A stretch of 64,000 nucleotides of DNA from the NCBI GenBank assembly GCA_026874595.1, contig CM049321.1:20184979-20248978 (forward strand), written 5' to 3'. Both the position numbers and the translations under genes were made by a program. Shown here one piece after another: positions 47,281 through 57,837 of this stretch. Numbering within the stretch: the first letter of the stretch is position 1; the number at the start of each line of letters is the position of its first letter. The notes under the pieces were generated by a model. That model was not told the DNA's origin. It ran no database searches and saw only the letters and a program-made list of their open reading frames with translations. Source of the stretch: Sipunculus nudus (taxonomy: Eukaryota > Annelida > Sipuncula > Golfingiida > Sipunculidae).

Positions 47281-47560
47281 AAAATAAAGGTATGGTTCTC
47301 AGGCACTTTTTTCAGAAATCATTGCGGGCGGGCGGTATTTCACTATTGACCTTTTTTTGAATGTTTCGATAAAAATGTCATATGATCAGGGAAAAGCATA
47401 AACATAACAATTTTTTTGCTAAACAGGTAAAAGGACTACATAAATTGTATTTTTTTTCTTCTTGAAAGATAAAAATCAAAATAAAAATTTTTGATGCGGG
47501 GGGTAAATATTGACGCGGGCGGTGCCTGAGAACCATACCTTTTAATTTTTTTTTAGCCTT
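47281..47560 (+). mobile_element. MITE family M1, copy C
   Basis: Left AAAGGTATGGTTCTCAGGCA is answered exactly by right TGCCTGAGAACCATACCTTT. The interior matches copies A and B (GATCAGGGAAAAGCAT, TTTCTTCTTGAAAG). Outer AGCCTT is present on the right. Non-coding. Confidence 0.85.
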
Positions 47561-50500
47561 AGGTGCTAATCTTTCATATGCACCCAAAGTACAGCGTTTT
47601 ATTTTCAGCCATATCTAGCGAAAACCGATCATATTAGGAGAACAAAATAAAAAGAATTTAAATCGGTTTTGCACTCGGGTCGAACTTCGTTTGTCCAACC
47701 AAAGAAACGTTTACCAAAAGTTGACAATCAAAAACACATAAACTTAAGGGTGATGGTTGTACACATCTGTACAGCACTATGGTTCTATTGACTGTGCTTG
47801 GATTATTCCCCCCACCACATGTTATGAATACCGTGATATAAACAAAGCGAACATATTATTAACGGTCGGATCGGCGTTTTCTGGCCCATATTTACAAACG
47901 GTTCAATGGATTATCTAAATTAAACAGACGCCAGATATCGGAATAGGCCCCTTTGAGAACGTATGAAGAATAAAACATGATTTTAATGAATTTAGGCAGA
48001 TACTTTCTAACTATAACATCAAATAAGTTCCCAGTGCAAGGTCAATACTCTGTTCCACTGACCTGTTTCCACCTGTTTTTTAGATTAATTTTTCATTTGT
48101 TTTTCATTAATTTCCTGTAAAAATCAAACTGAAGTGAGAACTTATATGGCAATTAAGATTATTTCAATAGATCCCCAGTTTATGTTTCACAACTGTTAGT
48201 CTGCTCACAATGATCTAGCAGATATGATATTTCTGTACACGAGTAGAAATCTTTGTCTCAGCTGGTTATATTTTAGTGTTTACACCATCATCCAATCAGC
48301 AGCTGTCAATTGATGCTGTTTTTGCATATGATCAATGGCCTTGACTGCCATAAATGGGTCTGATATATTGTAAAATATAGACTGATTTTAAATAATATTT
48401 TAAATAAGGTGTGACGTAGGTATTCATTTCGCTTGTTGAAAAATAGGGCCTTTAATCCTCTATCTTACAGTATCATTTACGCCCTTGAAAATTCGTATCA
48501 TAACGTACAAAATATACTTTAAATGCAAAATGTTTGTTTCCTCTGATGTAACTTTCGGGGCCCTTAATAACCAAGGAGATCTGCATTTATTGTACTTACA
48601 AAAAAAACCCAAAAAACTCACAAAAGACCTGATGCTGCTAGGTAAGCTTCAGGTGTAAACGCGCCGGGTACCAGTATTAAGTCAGTCTGGTTAAAGTTAA
48701 TACCAATAAAGGGATTATTTCTAATTATTACGCTAGATTTAGCCTAATCTTTTTTAACTAATCCGATTCGGCAGAGTTTCAGCCTCTTTAGAAGGTAATG
48801 GGTCCCACTGAAAGAATGTGAGCCATAGACGCATATAAGAAAGCTTGCAAGTCGGTCCGGCCCGAGTATTTTAGTTCACAAGCGTTTTTGCTTGGGAAAC
48901 TAACAAAACTAGTTTATGCCTGATCAATCAAAATGCAAAATTTCAATCTGGCAATCACCATGGTTAAGTACGGTATTAAGGCCACCTTCACCTTCTCGTG
49001 GTAGTCTTTCATAGAGAGCTCCACGGACTAGCGAAGAAACAGCGCTTTTCCATTAAACTCTTCTTTGCAAAAGTGGTATTTCTTCCCATCTTTCTTTTCT
49101 CATATTTTACCGGTCGACGAAGACACCATGCAGGCAATCAATTACACCGGGATGGGATTATTTGAAGTATTCTCGTGTCGTCCAACCCCCATGTATAAAG
49201 GTGTCGGAATAAATACTAGTAGTTGGAATTTGTAATAAAATCATGTTCGATGATTGGAAGGAATCACACGACCGGTGATCGAATTTTAATCCATTATTTA
49301 TGTTCCTTTTATTTTATCTTAACATTTACTTTTTTGAATTATTCATAAAATGCTGACGAAGTTTATGTACTCTAACTTTCACATCACGCTGAAAGGTCAA
49401 GATAACGGCCAGGTTTCCGACCCTTCTTCACAACACAAGGTTCCGTTTTAATACTGTTCACTTCTTAGTGTGCATCTAAATATATAATTGTTTGTGATCG
49501 ATTATTAAAAAATGCAACCAATTTAATCGATTGTGAAAGGAAACGACAAATCATTGAATAATTGACACACAACTAGTAAATAATTACCCCTGTCAATTAC
49601 AAATCTATTCCAATATACCCCTGGGGTATGCTGAAATAGTTCAGGTAACCCCAAACCGCTCAGAATATACTTTCCCTGCTGATTTAACTAAATTATAAAA
49701 CCTTTTTTTTATTTTAATTCATGGATTATTTATTTTAAAAAATCACAAGAATGATCCGGGATTTGAAACCTTTCATCAATATATAATTGAAAAATATAAT
49801 TGTCGCAAAATGTTAGTTTAATTGCAGTTATATTTGCATTGGTTCATAAATGTCACCAAAGCGCATGGCGCATTACATAAATACATAAGATATACAAAAT
49901 TTAGCCTCATGAGAGAATTACAGAAGAAAGAAACTACAATAATGGTAAGTGAATGAACACAAAGAAAAAATTATTTTGAGAAATTAATTTGATAATATAG
50001 GTGCTAATCTAAAATCGATTTCAAGTTACCACCGGTCGTAATCTTAGGCAAAATTTAAGTCACTCATGGGTAATCAGAAACTATATGATGTTTCCCTCAC
50101 TCCGGTTTATCTTAAGCGGGGATAATCGAAAAACGCTACACAAGTGACGAAGTGTCTTTCAGCTAGAGACCGTCCGTTCATCGTATCACAGACAGACCAC
50201 TGTTTTCTTGATTGCATAACACCTTAGGTAATCATTCTTAGCTCGTCCTTATTCAATTGTTTTATTTCTGTCTGCCAAAAAAATTATCTTCTCTCTTCCT
50301 ATTAATGGAAATCACACTCAAAACAACGTGCTTACCGAGCACCCAGAGTTGTAGGCAGTAATTTTATTGACTTTTAGTGCATAACTTGACTTTAAAGAGA
50401 ATCCTATGAATTAGTGACACCGTATAGATTGGAGATAGATGATCTTGATAGTTTGGATGTCTTATGTGTATGTGTGTGCATGTGTTTCATCCTATCTATT

Positions 50501-50720
50501 AACTACAAAACAAATATTACAAATGAATAACAAGATGAGAGATAAGAAATGTGCAGGAACGCAGGCCAACGCTATGTGGGCGGTCTCTAAAATGGGGTAC
50601 CCCGCAACCCCTTGCTTTCATTCACTTATTACCCAAGGTTTATTGTAGCATAGTTTCCCCAGACAAGTATTTGCATTATTCAACCCATATTCCCATGTTC
50701 AATCGTGCATATGTGGCGGC
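47561..50720. other. no gene recognised
   Basis: Anonymous AT-rich sequence. The frame at 50439-50648 (+) has no motif. Confidence 0.4.
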
Positions 50721-50724
50721 AAAT

Positions 50725-50860
50725 TTGTGAATATTCCTGACGTCCTTCCTGGATCCGGATCATGAGCTGCAGCCACACCAAAATCTCATCAATTCTTCTT
50801 TTTCCCATTCCCGAGGTGCCCTGAGATCTTCATGGTGAGATTAGATTCCTATAATATTTT
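50725..50860 (-). repeat. dispersed repeat family R2, copy 4 (inverted, partial)
   Basis: GGATCCGGATCATGAGCTGC and CACCAAAATCTCATCAATTC resemble the inverted R2 sequence at 25560-25650. Confidence 0.45.
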
Positions 50861-51284
50861 CCTTAATATTTACATTTTATTTAATAATATATTCATACTT
50901 TTCGTAAAGGTAATATAAGGATCTTCTCACATTATTCTTAATGCAAATATATTATTGTTATCATATTATGTCTAAACGTGGTATTATTTACTACGGTTTA
51001 CCGTACCAGGTCTATAATTATGTTTACTTTAAGGGGTCTATTATGATTTTAAAAAATTGAATCTATAATAGTATAAAGTTTTTGCCGGTTGCGCTACCTT
51101 AAAGCAGCCGTGTTTTCGTGTCTCCTTATTTAAATCCGATCTAATTAACCTGGAATAAACTCCCATGCACATTCTAGCTTAGATCATCTAAGCTTGTAAA
51201 TTAAGCCGTTATGACGACCGCTATTAACTTTTTGCAGAAAAAATTGCTGGTCACATATTTCCTCCAGTCTTACATAAATCCATT

Positions 51285-51635
51285 AGCCTTCTTTTGTCTA
51301 GGGTAAGAACATCGGATTCAAAGCCGTGAGTTCGAATATCACCAATAAGCGCTCAACAAGCTTCCCGGGAAGGCTGTGCCAAGGGCCATGTTTCACTCAC
51401 AAACGAGTGCGCCTGTGGAAGGTGGTATTCGATGGTATGACTTAGCAATAGGGACGCTAACACATGAATCCAGGGCACGCAGGGGCGGTATTCACCGGGC
51501 TTAGTTACCAGCAGAATACAACAGAAAAGATGCTTTTGCTACCACACTGTCACAGTCTGTAACCGGAATTGAATTCTGCAGATATAATACTCAGGCTAGC
51601 ATTGAACAAATGGAAGCAGTTACTTAAAGCCCGGT
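51285..51635 (+). mobile_element. SINE family S1, copy 3
   Basis: The head keeps GATTCAAAGCCGTGAGTTCG (box B GAGTTCGAATAT) but box A is damaged (TTTTGTCTAGGGTAAGAAC). The body matches copies 1 and 2: TTTCACTCACAAACGAGTGC, CAGGGCACGCAGG, CTGTCACAGTCTGTAACCGG. Confidence 0.75.
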
Positions 51636-52170
51636 GACTGTTCGCTATTTATTTTCGTGGAGACACATCTTTGGTTGCGAATGTCTCAGTCTGCCGCAGG
51701 ATGGTCAGGAACAGGTTTAAGACAATTTATGTTTATCTATAACTGCCCTCTATCAGTATAGTCGTATCCTAATTTTATTTAGGGAGAATGAAACCATTCT
51801 CGACCGATTATCCTATCGCGATTTTCCCTGACCTGCCTTCTTTCCTTTTGGAAAAGTCGTAAATTTTAAAAGTTACCAGCGGATTTCATTGGCGTATTCT
51901 CTCGAATCTCTTAGAGTTTTTTTTACCATTCTGATGGTAACTTTCATTTTACATTTATATTCCAATCAGGACATGACAGGTTTATAGTCAATTTGTTCCA
52001 AAGGATATCCGATTATGGGAAACTACTTCACGTTGTCCGTATAATCCAATTTCTGTGTCGAGACTCGAGAGACAATTTAAGTTTTTTTTTCAAAACGCCA
52101 CAGTGAGTGCATCATCTTACTGTGTATAAGTTAGCATTGTCTTAATCCTTAGCCAGACTACATGCATGTA
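51636..52170. other. no gene recognised
   Basis: Anonymous sequence. Confidence 0.4.
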
Positions 52171-52174
52171 GCAG

Positions 52175-52690
52175 AAATATATCCAGATCTCTTGTATATT
52201 TGGTCAGTTGGCTTTCGAAATAAGCCCATTGCGCTTGTTCAGGCTTATCTGTGTTGGGTCGCTTTTGTTTCTCAATATGTGGTACTTTTCTTGATTACAG
52301 AGATTACATTTCCCCGATGCGCCCTGCTGTGCTGGATTTTTCGTTTATTTCCCAGGTGATTGAATAGCTAATGTTGTTTCGTTTTAGGTTCCAGATGTAT
52401 TTAGAAAATTCTTCATTGCGCAGTGATTTTTTATAGTTATTGTATCTTATTTTGAAATTTCCGCTTGATCACTCGATGTAGCAGGCGGTATGTGGGTCCG
52501 TTTTAACGCTGGTTTTATAAATAATGTCCGTGGCTGGGCAGTTTCCGTCTAGGGGGCAAATGTTTTTTCCCAGTAGTTACATTTTTGTACGGTCGTTTTG
52601 TGTCACGATCCTTTTGTTATGTGCTGCTATTATCTCCATCATGTTTCTCATGCCATCTTCACCTTAGGCTTGAAACTCAGAGTTGTAACA
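52175..52690 (-). pseudogene. Penelope-like element remnant, GIY-YIG endonuclease part
   Basis: On the minus strand, interrupted frames read MRNMMEIIAAHNKRIV, then CPLDGNCPATDIIYKTSV, FKIRYNNYKKSLRNEEFSKY and IWNLKRNNISYSITWEI. After a frameshift, CNLCNQEKYHILRNKSD and SLNKRNGLISK follow. This series matches the C-terminal GIY-YIG-type endonuclease region of Penelope-like retroelements. The usual YIG motif is eroded (CYIE then a stop). The RT part is not seen upstream, where a TA tract begins. Clade placement is by pattern only. Confidence 0.65.
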
Positions 52691-52716
52691 AACTTCTTCA
52701 ACGTGTTTAATACTTA

Positions 52717-52718
<2 letters not shown>

Positions 52719-52780
<62 letters not shown>
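52719..52780. repeat. (TA)n microsatellite
   Basis: About 31 TA units. Confidence 0.95.
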
Positions 52781-52781
<1 letters not shown>

Positions 52782-53163
52782 AAACGTTAATCATAAGATC
52801 ATCTTCATATCAATATAACTGCCATTGCCAATTAAAGATAAGGTAATGAACCGATCTTTAATAAGAATGATGAAAAACGGCCGAGTTTTGATTTGTTCTG
52901 ATGTTCTTTCTGTAAGTTATGATCTTAGGATTAAGTCAGTTTTTTTATATGATTTTTAATTCCGACCTAATTATTCTTTATACGTTTTAATAATGTTCTA
53001 GGTACAATGGAAGGCCAAGAAAAGCTAGTTTCCCCAGTTAAATCCTGGTCATTTATATCGGCATAAATAATGCCTTTGTAAAAATATAAGATTAGGCTAT
53101 TTTCGGGTTCATAACATTTACAAAAAAAAAAAAAAAACACTCAGTACTTGAGGAGTCATCAAG
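52781..53163. other. no feature recognised
   Basis: Anonymous sequence ending in an A run at about 53120-53136. Confidence 0.4.
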
Positions 53164-53427
53164 TCATTCCATTACGAGCGTCTTCACATTAGCTCCTTTT
53201 TCCCAAGTTTTTATTTTCCGCCAGAACGCAAGGGACCTCGAGGCGATCAATAAACACCTATAGACCTGTGTCTCCTTCGCAACGCCTTCCCGATACTTGG
53301 CCGCCACGTTTGGGGTTGCCAAGGACAAAAGCTCTATTTTGGCATGTCGATCAACTTGAAATTGGACACATCTGAGACGGTAGCTGTTTTTTTCCATGAT
53401 TAGACGCGGCACTGCGTCTTCAGTCAT
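53164..53427 (-). CDS. unrecognised open frame, 87 codons, doubtful
   Basis: It opens with ATG, has balanced codon composition for such an AT-rich window, and is rich in Arg, Lys and Leu (for example VDRHAKIELLSLATPNVAAK). No domain, signal peptide or membrane segment is seen. It could be an exon, a decayed repeat frame or chance. Confidence 0.15.
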   Translation of the reverse strand: MTEDAVPRLIMEKNSYRLRCVQFQVDRHAKIELLSLATPNVAAKYREGVAKETQVYRCLLIASRSLAFWRKIKTWEKGANVKTLVME

Positions 53428-53594
53428 AATTATTCATTGCCCACTCACATTGTTCTATTTTTACTTACATGTATTCTCCACGCAGTTTTTAAAATAGACG
53501 ATGACTCGCACGCAAACCAACGTGGACCGTTTAGTGAGTGGGTTGTTTAAGAAACAATATAACCCTTAAAAGAGAAATTGTGTAATAATCAGGG

Positions 53595-53760
53595 CTATAG
53601 TCGACTCCACACCAAAAGAGTCCAAGTTCGATTCCAGGCCACTCGAGTTCATGTCCAAGTCCGAGTCCATGAAGTTTCAGTCCAAGTCCAACTTCGTCCC
53701 GTCCAAGTCATTTGGAGTTCGAGTCCAAGTCGGAGTCCGAGTTAAATTTTCTAATCTCAA
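53595..53760 (-). repeat. GGACTCGGACTT-rich repeat, inverted copy
   Basis: Recurrent TCCAAGTCCGAGTCC words are the reverse complement of the cluster at 18123-18820. Confidence 0.6.
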
Positions 53761-54220
53761 TGATAACATATATTCAAAATTTTACATTATAATAGGTTTC
53801 TTATGTTAAAATTATGCTTGCCAATTAGCTCGCAAAGTATATTTTGTCTTTATATATATGTTTTTTAAATAGACCCAACAGGTATATAAGTCTTTATGGT
53901 ATGTGACAGAATTAAAAAAAATCGGGGGGAGGTAACAGCACCTATTTTTGCATCAATACGCATTAAACTATCAAGATCGCGCCAATACCGCCTGATTTTT
54001 AACGTATCTCTACACTATATGTGAGGGGGGGGGGCACCTTCAATTACCCCATCCACCTCCCCCCCCCCCCTATTTTCAAATGCTGTATCAACCCTTGTTA
54101 TGGTTAAGAAGACTTATGGATTTCAGGTTGTTTATAAGGGTTAGGAATAGTTCCGAAAACATAACACATAAGAGTGTACCTGTAAAATTCTAATTAGATT
54201 GTAACATAATGTCACTGAGG
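53761..54220. other. no gene; G and C runs
   Basis: Adjacent G (54025-54033) and C (54059-54070) runs; otherwise anonymous. Confidence 0.4.
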
Positions 54221-54221
54221 C

Positions 54222-54297
54222 ACGGGACGGGGTCGGTCCAGGGACCTTCCGTTCTATAGAAAACGCCTTTACCAGTAGGCTACGTCCTACCCCAATC
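54222..54297 (-). repeat. tRNA-derived SINE head fragment
   Basis: On the minus strand, a box A-like GTAGCCTACTGGTAAAGGCG and a damaged box B (AAGGTCCCTGGACCGACCCC) lie about 30 bp apart. The wording differs from SINE family S1. Confidence 0.5.
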
Positions 54298-54349
54298 CTA
54301 TATATAAGTTATGACTTTTCGATTATTTTAATCCAGCACCGTCAGGAGT

Positions 54350-54685
54350 TTAAATCAACCCAAAGGGAAAATATCGCACAGCATCCATCATCACATGCCT
54401 GTCTTCATCCGTTTCAAAAGATGGTATCAACAACAGACCAGGGTACTCGCCTTTCTGAGAAGCGGTGGGTTCGTGATTTCTGACTATGACTGTTGATGTG
54501 AAACACTTCGTCAAGCCGCCGGGACCTCTACAAATGGGATACGTGCGTGACGTAAACTTTTCAAACAATGTCCCTTTTTTTCCTTCACTTGTCCTTTTCC
54601 CTTGTTTACCAGCGTCGCAAGCTTTAACGTATTGCGCCCTTGGCCCTCGAGAAATAAATTCAAAGCTGTTCCGAGAACGTTCGGA
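54350..54685 (-). CDS. unrecognised open frame, 111 residues, possible terminal exon
   Basis: The frame is open from a stop at 54686-54688 to a stop at 54350-54352 and has no ATG near its start, so if real it would be an exon. It is preceded by TTTGGAAAGCTTAG, a possible acceptor. The protein is hydrophilic and mixed: FISRGPRAQYVKACDAGKQ near the start, TYPICRGPGGLTKCFTSTV in the middle (three Cys), and ETDEDRHVMMDAVRYFPFGL at the end. An ATTAAA lies about 20 bp past the stop. No family is recognised. Frames on the other strand and in another minus frame overlap it, which weakens the case. Confidence 0.25.
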   Translation of the reverse strand, partial: SERSRNSFEFISRGPRAQYVKACDAGKQGKRTSEGKKGTLFEKFTSRTYPICRGPGGLTKCFTSTVIVRNHEPTASQKGEYPGLLLIPSFETDEDRHVMMDAVRYFPFGLI

Positions 54686-54689
54686 CTAA

Positions 54690-55315
54690 GCTTTCCAAAA
54701 ACCTTTTTCCCAACGTCATCTTCTTGAGAATTTATCCGCATTGTTAGAAGCCTGGAGCTTCGCCATTTGCAAAATTGTAGAAAGAGTATGATTATTACTA
54801 ATGTGACCATTTTTAATGATGCCATATATAATTCCGCAAACGTTATGGGTCATATTTCTCCAGAAGCTAGCATATTAATCAAAATTGTTTTCAAACGTCT
54901 GTTATTTTTTACAGTCTGTTTAAAATCCATTATAGAAACTTCAAAAGTAAAAAAAAAATGAAGTAATTCTTTATACGTTTCTTATTGAAATAGCTGCAAG
55001 TAGCAAGCGACCTAACGGACAGTTCTTCAAGGAGCTGTCAACTTGAACTTTATTAATCAAGACATGATACAAATATGGTGAAGATTATTCTAATACGTTT
55101 CAAACAAATATTCATCTAATGCCATTAATCTATGGGGGCTCGACCCTAAAGTGGTATATGCGACATCATTATTTACATTAGTTATATTACACATATTATT
55201 CGGAGCAGACAGGAAATATTGTGCATCAATAGTTGAAAGCCTTATGTAATATAAAATCAATAGTTTTTATTTTGAAACATTAAATACTGTTTATTTGCCA
55301 TATTCATGTATTTAT
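54690..55315. other. no gene recognised
   Basis: Anonymous sequence. Confidence 0.4.
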
Positions 55316-55319
55316 TGTC

Positions 55320-55580
55320 TCCGCCGGGAAGGTATGCTTTCATCCCCGTTCGTGTGTGTGTGTTTGTTCACAACATAACTCACGCATCATGAACGAAATC
55401 TCATGAAATTTTTCAGGCATTTCGGGAAAAGACCAATAAAGAACTGAATTGATTTAAGTGTGGATCCGGCACATGAACCGGATTCAGGCACGTCATCGAG
55501 GAATATTCACAAATTTATAGTCACTTATCGAATGAACTTAGGAATATGGGCCGAATAAGCGAATGTTAACACGGTATTGG
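55320..55580 (+). repeat. dispersed repeat family R2, copy 5 (+)
   Basis: CCGCCGGGAAGGTATGC, then GTTTGTTCACAACATAACTC and AATCTCATGAAATTTTTCAG, as in the 5873 copy. The right part ends near CACGGTATTGGAAGTG. Confidence 0.6.
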
Positions 55581-55739
55581 AAGTGTGCCCTAACAGGAAC
55601 CCCCACATGGCGAAGGTTTGCATTCCTTAGAATGAACATTTTTAGTTGTTATATATTATTCAACAGTATAGGTCATTCGTCATATTCTGTTTTTTTTTCA
55701 ATAAATTACAATTTAAACAGAAGATACAATAAATAGACT

Positions 55740-56950
55740 TTGGACTTACATTTCTGTAAACCGAGGTGTTAGACAAGGCTGATCCTTGAGACCATATTTA
55801 TTAGTTACAGCCTCAGAAATGTTAGCTATTAAAATGAGGATTAATTCTAAAATCAATGTAAATATTTGGGGAGTATAAGATAAATTAATTAAGTACGAAG
55901 ATGACACAGTTGTAACTCCTACTGGTGGTATCAAGTCTATTAAAGAGCTTATAAGAATTTTCAAAGAATTTAAACAAATATCTGGACTCAAAGGAAATAT
56001 AAATAGAACTTGTGATTCCAATTACACCTTTTTTACTAATGAAAAAAGAAAATATTAAAAAACACTAGGTCTTAAAAGGTGTACTGAACTAATACAGATT
56101 TTGGGTATATGTGTTAATCCTGATTGGAGAAAGATGAAATATATTAACTTTAAAGCAAGATTAAACGAAGCACGCTCATAGTACCCATTAAAAAGGAGGA
56201 CTTGATATGATACACTTAGAACCTAAATAGAAGCTTTAAAAATAGTCTGGTTGAACGCTTTTTGTTTTGTGCCAATGATAATGGTTGGAGTCAGTTAATA
56301 TACAACTTAAAAGAATTAGTTCTTATATATCCTTACGTCTAGTATCACAATCCATTTTGATAATTTATATAACCCTTTCTGGAGAGAAGTTCTAGAAGCA
56401 TGGTGAACATATAACATCAGGAATGCTTACATTTTTGATAAAATTTTAAGTCAAGAGTTGTTTTATAATTCACAAATTAAAATAGATAAGAAAACGGTAT
56501 ACAATAAAGAAATGTATAATGCATGTGTCACAAAATTACATGATATTATGAAAAATAAGGATAGACATTATACATTCCTGTCACATGCAGAACTTGCAAA
56601 TAAAAATAAAATTTAAATAAGGCAAATGCAGTATGTAAGTGTAATTGACGGAATTTAAGTGACTTTGAAAAATATAGTTAAAACATGTAATAATACATAT
56701 AATAACATTCCGGGTTAAACAAACATGGATATAACCACGAACATTAAGAGAGTCACACCAAAGGCTTACAAAGATATTATAGTGAGTATCTGCACTAAAC
56801 CTTCTAAAGCAATTGATAAGTGGGCTAACGACATGCAATGCAATAGTCTAGATTTTGAATATATTACCTCACTTGGAAACTTTTAGAAATAAACATATTA
56901 TAGTGATCCAGAATATCTCTAGAATTTAGTAAAGGAGTTGTTCTTTGGCT
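55740..56950 (+). pseudogene. LINE remnant (L1/Tx1-like reverse transcriptase and downstream part)
   Basis: One frame reads VNRGVRQG then, after a stop, SLRPYLLVTASEMLAIKM, LIKYEDDTVV (the YADDT box, Ala changed to Glu), and IFKEFKQISGLKGNINRTC, in the right order for a non-LTR reverse transcriptase palm and thumb. Downstream are ILGICVNPDW, NPFWREVLEAW and a long decayed C-terminal region to about 56950. Many stops are present. The order and wording point to an L1/Tx1-like clade, which is an inference. Confidence 0.72.
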
Positions 56951-57114
56951 GTTACCTAACCCTAACTTTGATTTTTAAAATCGTTGGATAACTTTTGAGT
57001 TAAGTTGCTAAAAAAAAAAATGAAAAAAAATGACCAATTGACCAATCCAGATTAACACACAGCTTCCCGGCGGTAGTATTACGATAAAACAATCACTTCG
57101 CAGGATTGTACTAT

Positions 57115-57358
57115 CACGGCCGGATCAAGAATTTTTTTTAGGGGGGGGGCTTGCTTGGATAGTTCTGTGAAAATGACAAAAGCATGCTTTAAAAAATAAT
57201 CTTTCCTTGCAAGTCAAATAGTAAAGAAACAGGATTATAAAAAAATGAAACGTCTATAGGTTTAATTAAATGAATATATTTCACTGCCCGGAGGTGTAAG
57301 GGATGTAGCTAAGGGCGGCGGTAACAGACCCCGCAACCCCACGGATCCGGCCCTGGTG
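57115..57358. mobile_element. MITE-like element with GGCCGGATC ends
   Basis: Left CACGGCCGGATCAAGAA is opposed by right CCACGGATCCGGCCCTGGTG. The interior has a G run and AT-rich DNA without frames. The ends resemble hAT-type non-autonomous elements. Confidence 0.5.
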
Positions 57359-57755
57359 TTTAACTAGGCCAAATTAAGTTGCCATGGCTATGCGCCACCA
57401 TAATCTCATGAACTGCATTATTTATAAAAATTCACATGTGAATTTTCCTACCTTAACTCAAAAACCTAACGGGAACACTTTTATCAAGTGAACGCATGCA
57501 ATGGCCCCCTGCCACGGACACTGCATCCAGCTTTGTCAGGTCTCTGCATGTAAATACTTTAATTATGCCACGAATGCAATGTTGTTTCATAATCAACATT
57601 AAGATTATCTAGTTATATTTCTCATTAGGGACTTACATTATGCCAAGTATGTCGTAATTCTAGGTTGTGGCTAGGGTAATGAATATTCATGAATGTCTGA
57701 CGCTGTGTTGCATGCGAGGGGAATCTCCGTGAGTTGTTAGTACCTCCAGATTATG
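57359..57755. other. sequence upstream of the candidate promoter; nothing specific seen
   Basis: Anonymous, slightly less AT-rich towards 57755. Confidence 0.4.
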
Positions 57756-57758
57756 TAA

Positions 57759-57837
57759 CCAATGACAAACACATATGTCCCTGTGTTTATTGATTGAGTG
57801 ATAAATAGGCCCGCCAGGCTCCGCTCACCGCCATACT
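57759..57837 (+). promoter_or_regulatory. candidate RNA polymerase II core promoter
   Basis: A CCAAT box (57759-57763), a TATA-like ATAAATAG (57801-57808) and an initiator CCATACT (57831-57837) matching YYANWYY lie in order. With +1 at 57833 the TATA-like box is at about -32 and the CCAAT box at about -74, the canonical spacings. The GC content rises just downstream. Each element alone is weak; the spacing makes the group notable. Confidence 0.4.
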
